Assembly: GCA_963383645.1 (NCBI GenBank)
Contig: OY726557.1
Coordinates: 128,182,103-128,246,102 of the forward strand
DNA from: Muscardinus avellanarius
Lineage: Eukaryota > Chordata > Mammalia > Rodentia > Gliridae
Direction of reading: 5' to 3'
Length of the DNA: 64,000 bases
A model generated the notes under the pieces. That model was not told where the DNA came from, ran no database searches, and saw nothing but the letters and a program-made list of their open reading frames with translations. The position numbers and the translations under genes were made by a program. Shown here piece by piece: positions 56,365-64,000 of the stretch (position 1 is the first letter of the stretch; each line of letters starts with the position of its first letter).

Positions 56365-56578
56365 GGCCGAGAGTGGTGGCACATGCTTGTAATTCCAGCA
56401 TTTGGGAGGCTGAGACCAGAGGATCATGGTTCGTGGACAGCCTCAGCTACTTAGTGAGGCCCTCTGCAACTTAGTGAGACCCTATTTTAAAGTAAAGAAT
56501 ACAAAATAGGACAGGGGGTATAGCTCGGAGGTCGAAAGCCCCTGGGTTCCATCCCCAGACTCACAAAAAAGACCCAAA
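56365..56578 (+). mobile_element. B1-dID SINE (type A)
   Basis: Perfect 13-bp TSD 'aaaacttttaata' (56352-56364, 56579-56591). Confidence 0.95.
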
Positions 56579-56591
56579 AAAACTTTTAATA

Positions 56592-57150
56592 ATAATATAT
56601 GAAAGTGTAAGTAACTACATGTTAACAAATATATCAGTATATCATATATAATTATATATTATTGTATATGCATATGATATGCAAGAAGATGGTTTAAACA
56701 TAATTAAAAAAGTATAAAATTTCAGAAGATTCTCCCTTTCAATCTTTTCCACGCACAATTTAGTGTCTCCAAGATAACACCTTTTTTTACTCTTTCTGCT
56801 TTGGCTTCTAGAGCTTGTCATGTCTAAACCTCTTTATTCCTCCATTTTTTAATTTATTATGTTTATAGAGCATCCACTCCTTATTATAAAATGAATATTT
56901 GGGCTTGTGTAAATTACTCCCCATCACATGCTACTTCTACTTTCTTTCAAATTTAATGATTTTATTTTTTTCCCCTTAGTGACCATGTCAACATTTTCAC
57001 TCAAACCTCTTTTTTACTAAATAATAAATAAAACTAAAATTATGCATATAATGTGATATAATTTTTATTCTTTTCCCTATTTCAAATCCCACTTCCTATC
57101 TGACCCCTTCAGAAATAACTACTTTTCATTACATGTTTATTATTTCTTTG
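56592..57150. other. AT-rich DNA
   Basis: Nothing recognised. Confidence 0.45.
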
Positions 57151-57154
57151 CTTG

Positions 57155-57440
57155 GTTTTGGTCACAAAGGAACAAATGCTGTATGACTCCACTTACATGA
57201 GGTGTTCAGAGTAGTTAAATGCATAGAGACAGAAGGAAGAATGGTGGTTGCCGGGGGCTGCCAGGAGGGCAGAATAAAGATTTACTGTTTAATATTCACA
57301 CAATTTCAGTTGTGCAAGATGAAGAGCTCTGGATATGGATGGTGTTGAGAATTTTACAACAATGCAATGGTATGTAATACCACAAACTAATACTGACAGA
57401 TTGGGAAGATAAATCTTGTGTTTGGTATCAGAATGAATTT
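57155..57440 (+). mobile_element. Ancient L1 3' end (L1MB/L1MC type)
   Basis: 'gctgtatgactccacttaca', 'agaatggtggttgccggggg', 'tcagttgtgcaagatgaaga' and 'ggatatggatggtgttgaga' are an ordered match to the known old L1 3'UTR. Confidence 0.85.
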
Positions 57441-57645
57441 TTTTTTTGTAAACATCTAGGATGAGATACCTCCATTTCTAATGAAAAGTCACAATGCATA
57501 ATTCTGATAAAATTACACATATCAAAGAAATAGTTCACTTCTAATAGGTGCACAAATTGTCACGTATACTTTGGAGAAGTATACATGGAGAAGTATACAT
57601 GGAGAAGAGGTGGCTGTCTTGGAATCTAAAGATGTGATTTCTTCC

Positions 57646-57828
57646 AGGTGTGATGAAACGCCTGTTATCTTAGTGCTTGGGAGCTGAAACAGAAAGATGG
57701 TGCTTTTGAGGTTAGCCTCAGCAATGTAGTGGGACCCTTAGTAACTTATGGAGGCCATTTCAAAATAAAAAGGGCTGCAAGTATAGCTCACAGGTAGAAT
57801 TCCTCTGGGTTCAATCCTCAGTACCAAA
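57646..57828 (+). mobile_element. Old B1-dID SINE
   Basis: 'ccaggtgtgatgaaacgcct' to 'ttcaatcctcagtacc'. Diverged. Confidence 0.78.
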
Positions 57829-57839
57829 TATATATATCA

Positions 57840-58143
57840 ACCAATAAAAAACCCTAAATTCAACTCCCAAGGCAATGTTTTCCAAACTTCCAAGCAACAG
57901 GTCTGAACCTATTTCAGTTAGTGTACGTTTCTCAAGATTCATTCTTGTAGAATTAATTTTCAATTTTTGTTGTCCTACATTTTAATTATCTTAATCATAC
58001 TTTAATATACATGTCTACTATTGATGCTTCCTTTCTATGATGTGTTTGTCTCTTTCCTTCTTTTTTTCTCTACCTTTCTCTTAAAAGTTTATTTACATAT
58101 TTTTTATTATTTTTACTTATTTTAACTCCAAATATTGTTTCCC
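57840..58143. other. AT-rich single-copy DNA
   Basis: Nothing recognised. Confidence 0.45.
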
Positions 58144-58420
58144 ACTTGTAGTTAACCTTGAATGAAGATGACTGGTAAGCGAAAGTACCAATATGCTGGG
58201 ACCCCTCTGAATTCTGGCTTGATATACCCTGAGCACCCACCCTCTTCAGGAGGCCAGTTTGACATTATAATTAGCAAGGCGAGTCTGTGGTGGGACTTTA
58301 GGGGCACTTCACAGTACCTCTCAAGTCCTGCATCATTCGGTAGGGCAAGGCTTCCACACAGCCCATAAAGCTGCAGAGCCCCTTGTTGAAACCACATTTG
58401 ATCGGTTATGTTCTTTCTTC
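58144..58420. other. Unassigned GC-moderate block
   Basis: Compositionally distinct from its AT-rich flanks. Open for 68 codons on plus (58162-58368) and 81 on minus (58152-58397), with no domain recognised. No poly(A) tail or TSD visible. Could be an old repeat, processed-transcript remnant or conserved element. Confidence 0.3.
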
Positions 58421-59955
58421 CTTTAAAAAAATACTCTTAAGATTGTACAAACTTCAGATACCTACCAAGGCCACAACTGCCTGGATAATTAAGCCTTTTA
58501 CATGTTTTGTTTCAGGTTAAATATATTTATTTGCTCAAACATTTATCATTTATGGTGAAATCTTTCTCAATCCTTTCTTCTAGTTTTTTAAAATGTCCAG
58601 TACATTATTGTAGTCCATTGTCATCCTACTGTGCACTGGCATACCAGAATCTAGCAAATTATCTAAGATGAAGCCAGCCTTAGTGACCTTATTATTTCTA
58701 TAAGATTCATACTTTTACTTCATTTTTTGGCTTCTAAGGATTTCTTTCTTGCTAACTGGCTCACGTGTTTAAAAATATTTTTGAAAGTATATTTTATTCA
58801 GCATGTGTAATTGATTCAAACGAATGATCGGTCAGATTATCTAAACTGTTGTTGCTGAAAATACAAGCCTATGGTAATACAGTTTAGCTTCTATGTCTTG
58901 ATCTACAAACTGATATAAATTATCTTGACTCAAATTGGGCTAAGTGAGAACTGTTGAGCCCCTGGGCTTCCCTCCCTCTCATCTCTCTCACCCATCACCT
59001 AGCTGCAGAATTAAATAGCACAATCTGAGGCTACAAAGAAACTAGTGTCCATTATCATTTAAATCTTATATTTCAGCAAATGTTCGACACTGAGCCATAC
59101 AGAAACTTCAGAGGAGGAAAAGAAAGAGAGGGCGCCAATCCTCATTATTAGCAGAAGCCATATTTATGAATTTACCTACTTACTAAAATTTCTTTGTAAC
59201 CCTCAAGCCAGTACTCAATACTTTTAGTACTTTCTCAGTCATTCATGGACGTGTGAAGAGCTACAGAAACTTTGAGATGCCCTAGGTGCTCCTTCCCAGC
59301 TGAAGTTGAACAAACCAACTCTCTGCCTCATTGTGCGCACTCTTACACTGTAAAACAAGCACCATTTTTGTGGTCAATTTAGTGCCTCACTCTTCACATT
59401 TCTTTGCCTTCAAGTGTGCTGAAGTGCTATCTTGTTTCCCTGAGTACAAGAAAGCTGTATGAAGAAAATATGTGTGTTAGATAAGCTCCATTTAGAAAAG
59501 TTTCACTCGTGTGTACGTTATAATGCTGTTGGTTGTGAGTTCAAGGTTAATGGAGAAAAACTAAGGTGCATCCAGAAATAGGAGGAGAAAATTTGCTGAT
59601 CTTGAGGCTGCTTTGGAACGTGCTGAAGTAACATCCCCGGTGCTAATGAAGCCATGAAAAAGATGACAGTTGGCTAAATGTGTGGGGTTATGAGATGATA
59701 ACCAATAAAAAGAGTCAGGGGAATATTCAGCCCCTCAGATGGTCTTGGCTGGCATGGAGTTTCCAGTGGTGATGTGTATGAAAATTGTCATGCTTACAGG
59801 TGACACATGTTCTGCATATAAGGAGGCTGCCTGCTGAAGAACTGAACAATAAAAGCAACAACAAAACCTACTATGTGTCGCGTGAGAAATCAAGTTATGG
59901 AAAAGCAGATTTCCGACGCTTACAAGACCGGGGCTTGTTTTATCAGAACATTCAA
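58421..59955. other. Single-copy DNA
   Basis: No repeat recognised between 58421 and 59955. No coding evidence. Confidence 0.45.
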
Positions 59956-59958
59956 AAG

Positions 59959-59960
<2 letters not shown>

Positions 59961-60008
<48 letters not shown>
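59961..60008. repeat. (TA)n microsatellite
   Basis: About 24 TA units. Confidence 0.97.
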
Positions 60009-60010
<2 letters not shown>

Positions 60011-60715
60011 CACAAATGGGTTTTGTTTCACTTGAAGAAAAGGTGACAGGCTAGACTAGGGAACCTAACTTTGTATTTCTCCTATGAGAAATAGCAGACA
60101 TCTGACATTTGCTAATTCAGTCTTCATGGTGTCTTTATGTTCTCATAACTACCACGAAAAATAAAAAACTGACTATATATAAACATATATATATATATCC
60201 ATATACATACATTACAGTTGGAAAAATTTCTTGTAGATGTGGTTTTGGTTTATATGGAGAAAATTTTAAATTTAGAGAAAACATTCTTGGCTATGTGGAA
60301 AACGTTCTTATTTTAGAGAAGTAGACTGAGATGCATAGTGTTAGATTGTGACAGTACAACAAGATATTTTGAAAGATACACCATACTCATATAACTTGTA
60401 TTGCAGTTATAATTATTCAATTTTATTGGTTGCGATTGTTAATCTCCAACTGTATTTAATTTATAAATTTAACTTTTATAAATATGCATGTATGTATAGA
60501 AAAATACAGTATATAGAATTCATTGCTAGCTTCAGTTTTAGCCATCCACTGGGGGTCTTGAGATTTATCTTCTGCAGATCAGAAAGTAGCTACTATAGTC
60601 GCATGTACAGGTTAGTAATTCAATGTACAAATTTTTGGAGGGGACACATTTCAGAGCTTAACAACCAGATTCATCAATGTTACATTCTGCCACATTTACC
60701 ATCATACTCTCTCTA

Positions 60716-60749
<34 letters not shown>

Positions 60750-62337
60750 TATATACATATATATACATCTTTTTATATATTATATATAACTTTTGTATAC
60801 ACATATACATATATATTTATGACCACTTGGAAATAAGTTGCTGACATGTGTCTTCATTACCCATAGAGATATAACCTATATGCAATGTGCACCTCACTGA
60901 AAAATAATACAGTCCTAAAAAATAAACACAATATAACACAATAAAATATCAAAATAAAATATTAATACTGAGATTAATTTTGCCTTCTAATTCAAAGGTC
61001 CACTTATTTTTGCTGTTTGCCACTCAAATACATAGGTAGAACAATACAAAGCATTGATTGTTCTGTCTATTCGATCTCTGTGTGGTGTTCACTTTTCAGA
61101 TTTTTTTGCTAGCCTCCAATCTGCAACACACCTTCTGTATTTTGCTAGTTTTCTTTGCCCTTATGCTTTTGAATAGTATAGGTTGGTTGCTTTGCAGAAA
61201 GCTTCTCAGCTTAGGTTTGTGTGATGTTTCCTCATGGTTAGAGTCAGGTTAGGCAACTTTGGCAGAAATACAAACTGTGAGCTTGTGTCCCTCCAGGTGT
61301 GCCAAATTAGAAAGTGCACAATGACAGTCTCTTTACAGGCAGTATTGTTTGACCACGTCTGCAAGGTTATCTCATTTAACATTAATACAAATTTTTGCTT
61401 CTTAATTAGTATAGGTCGATATTTCCTGCGTATAAGACATTTCCTTTTCTCCTGCTTATTTATTTATCATCGCTGTGGACTCTTGGATTCCTATTCTATT
61501 CAACATACTATGATCCACTGCTCTATTTATTTTATAGCTCTGATGGCTCTGTATTTGGCTTTCAAACAAGTCACCATGTTCTTCTGGTATGTCTACATTA
61601 TTCTCTGGGGCCGATGCCACTGTAGTTTATCTCACTATATGGGCAAAGATTGGTAGAGAAAGGGAAAAGAAAGGAGGAAATGCCCAAACATTTCATACAG
61701 CGTGACTTACAATTTATCTCTTCCTAACCCACAGGCATGCTCCCCACTCAGTAGATCCAGGAACATCCCTGGGAAAAAAACCTCTCACCTCCATGCAGCT
61801 GTCTGTTTTTATTTCCCACTGTGTCCTTCCCTCTGCTCTGGTTTTGCCACTCATTGAGAATCCCTTTGTTTTCCATTTTCCAGAAATATGTCTGGTTTTC
61901 TTCTACAGACACTCTATATATTTTCCTTTTTATTGGAAGTAAAAAATGAGCTGCATTAAAAATAAGGTTACCATGATTGGTACGTAATATTACATTATAA
62001 ATTCATATGTGCACTGGGTCGGTGTTTTACAGTTGACACTGAGGATAATTTAAGCTTATCTTTACATTTTAATGAAGCAAAACTAGGAATTATTTTATCC
62101 AGAATTAAAAAATGTGTTTTAAATTAAATTGTAATTATTGATTGTACTTATAGATAGTTCAATGGTGTATCCAGGATGTAAAACTCATGTCTTCTGACAT
62201 TCAGTTTAGGCTTCAGCTTCTTAAATCCTTGGAGGCTGAGGCCAGACTATGGTCCCCATTTTGATATTTTAATGTCTGAATGAGTTTCTAGTCTGACATT
62301 TCCCCTCTATATTGGACATTTTACATATATGTTTTTT
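60009..62337. other. AT-rich DNA with CA repeat
   Basis: (CA)n at 60717-60740 followed by TA-rich sequence. 60770-60900 vaguely resembles an old L1 segment. Frames of 122 (60348-60716) and 140 codons (61234-61656) have no domain and poor coding character. I do not call them. Confidence 0.4.
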
Positions 62338-62346
62338 AAATCAGGA

Positions 62347-62557
62347 GCTGGGCGTAGTGGTGCAGGCCTGTAATTCCAATACTTAGGAGGTTGAATCAGG
62401 AGGCACACAGGTTCAAGGCCAGACTCAGCAAAGAGCAAATTTTTCAGCAACCTAGTAAGACCTTGTTTCAAAAACAATAAAAAAATTAAAAAGTTTGGGA
62501 GTATAAATCAAAGGGTGAATGTCCCTGGGTTCAATCCACAAAAGCATAAAAATAAGA
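62347..62557 (+). mobile_element. B1-dID SINE, older
   Basis: TSD 'aaatcagga' (62338-62346, 62558-62566). Confidence 0.9.
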
Positions 62558-62584
62558 AAATCAGGATTTGACACACCCTTGGCA

Positions 62585-62586
<2 letters not shown>

Positions 62587-62638
<52 letters not shown>

Positions 62639-62898
62639 TATATATTATATATGTGATATATAACACATATATAATATGTTAAATATATACACATATAATA
62701 TATTACATATATACATATACAATACATATATACATACATAATACATAATATTACATATATACATACATATTACACATATGCATATATATCACATATATAC
62801 ACATATAATATATATTACATCTATACATATATAATATATATATTACATATATACACATATTTTACATATATACACATATATATATGTATATATATAAA
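62587..62898. repeat. 310-bp (TA)n / TATACA-rich simple repeat
   Basis: A pure TA run to 62636, then alternating TATA/CATA/ACAT sequence. Highly self-complementary. Confidence 0.95.
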
Positions 62899-63008
62899 AC
62901 CCCGAATGTCGTGTGCTCATTTAGAATGGTGCAAATGCAAAGGTTTGAATGTTAAAGTTGAAACCCAAATTTTGTGAGAATGAAGTGGCCCATGTCCATT
63001 GATTTGTT
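62899..63008. other. Short single-copy DNA
   Basis: Nothing recognised. Confidence 0.4.
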
Positions 63009-63020
63009 ATGTCATTTTCT

Positions 63021-63233
63021 TTTTTTTTTTTAATGATACTGGGGATGAAACCAGGGGCATTGTACAGCTGAGCTATACCCCTAGCCCTATTTTTTATTCT
63101 TTATTTTGAAACAGGTTCTCACTGAGTTGCAAAGGGCCTCCCTAAGTAGCTGAGGCTGTCAGCGACCATGATCCTCCAGTCTCTGCCTCCTGAATGCTGG
63201 GATTACAAGCGTGCGCCACCACACCCCCCGGCC
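63021..63233 (-). mobile_element. B1-dID SINE (type A), antisense
   Basis: TSD 'atgtcatttt(ct)' (63009-63020) versus 'atgtcatttct' (63234-63244). Confidence 0.92.
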
Positions 63234-63244
63234 ATGTCATTTCT

Positions 63245-64000
63245 GTATGAGGACAGGTGATAGGAGTATCTATACCTCTTGAGCATGGCCTTGACATACA
63301 CTAATATTTGCAAAGTGCCTCAAGGAGCAAAGAGCTAACTGAAGAGCTAGAATGACTGGGCAAATATGGAAAGTACTCTCCTGTGGTAGCAACATCCTCC
63401 TAAAGGACACAGCAGGGATGGGTTCATGAGGCTTTGTTTCCTGCCCCGGTTATTAACAAGCTGAAATGGCCCTTGCTGGAATGTCTGTGGTGACAAAAGA
63501 AGTGGGAGTTTAGCCTAAGCAGCTGAGATCAGCTCTGCTTCATGATCATGTGCTCCTGTAACAGGAGCAGAAGGCAATTAAGTATGCTTTTAACACTGCA
63601 AACAATTTCAGCTAATAGGAAAAAGCTTCGTTTGTGTGGCTGGACTTTTGGTATTAAAAAATATTCCCCACGCTTAAATGGCATTATTTATTATCAATAA
63701 TTATTCCGCTGGTGCATTTGGGAAGAGGGAGATGAAAGTGGTTTTTATCTCATTAGCATGTTTGCACTGTTAACTGTTTGTAATATCAGTTCCCTTTGAT
63801 CTTCCTTTTGATTATAGCGTGCAAAAGCTGATATAATCTGTTATTATTTCCATTAATAACTAAGTATCTCTCGTGGTTGACAAGGCAATTTGTTATTATC
63901 AAGCTGCTTTTGTGCAGTGCAAAGAGGTTTACACCCGCTCCCCCACCCAGCCCATGTAAAACAACAGGCGTTTTATCTGCTTTTAGCAGCCTGGAGGTGC
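63245..64000. other. Repeat-free DNA, candidate conserved non-coding element
   Basis: No mobile element. 63590-63930 is rich in homeodomain-like TAAT cores ('ggcattatttattatcaata', 'tccattaataactaag') with interspersed E-box- and Sox-like words and no long frame. This is typical of developmental enhancers, but function is inference only. Confidence 0.35.

Noticed and set aside
61234..61656. 140-codon plus-strand frame
   Set aside because: No domain or homologue recognised. Hydrophobic and Cys/Phe-rich as expected from T-rich DNA. No splice or promoter context.
1..64000. A host gene with exons hidden in the single-copy segments
   Set aside because: I found no frame flanked by credible splice sites with a recognisable domain. 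I cannot exclude small non-coding exons or that the window is one intron.

Overview
This is a stretch of mammalian intergenic DNA, or possibly a very large intron, from a non-murid rodent. I found no intact protein-coding gene, splice-supported exon set, tRNA, rRNA or CRISPR array. The lineage call rests on the SINEs. There are about 25 copies of a composite element: a 7SL-derived B1 monomer fused to an internally shortened tRNA-like ID tail (B1-dID type), plus a few free-standing ID copies. B1-dID is known from squirrels, dormice, beavers and some hystricognaths. The L1 3' ends here (ending about 'actacaatgcaccaatt' plus an A-rich tail) do not resemble the ground-squirrel L1 tails I remember, so I do not name a species.

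Layout. 0-3 kb: a poly(A)-tailed GC-rich retroposed segment, a MIR and plain AT-rich DNA. 3-6 kb: two L1 copies. The second has a 5' inversion and is itself split by a 1.1-kb composite retroposon made of about 50/100-bp GC-rich monomers joined to an L1 3' end. 7.6-9.8 kb: an old antisense L1 with a younger L1 nested in it. 10-15 kb: mostly single-copy DNA with two SINEs. 15-20 kb: a MaLR-type LTR, several SINEs and long microsatellites. 20-31 kb: fragments of ancient antisense L1 repeatedly interrupted by younger L1s and SINEs. 31-34.1 kb: an antisense L1-like element that has an L1-type 5' region with promoter-like monomers and an L1 3' end but no recognisable ORF1. 34-44 kb: the most single-copy part, with MIR, a MER5-like fragment, L2 and short tandem duplications. 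44.6-54.5 kb: an almost continuous L1 pile-up (5'-inverted, truncated, nested and ancient copies) with SINEs inside. 54.5-64 kb: mainly single-copy DNA with scattered SINEs and AT microsatellites. It ends in about 500 bp of repeat-free, TAAT-rich sequence that looks like a conserved non-coding element.

Nothing here works as an operon or pathway; the biology is retrotransposition. L1 supplied the machinery, and poly(A) tails, target-site duplications (TSDs) and twin-priming inversions are visible. SINEs and at least two unusual composite elements used it. The best candidates for something undescribed are the SVA-like composite at 4281-5386 and the ORF-poor L1-like element at 30947-34112.
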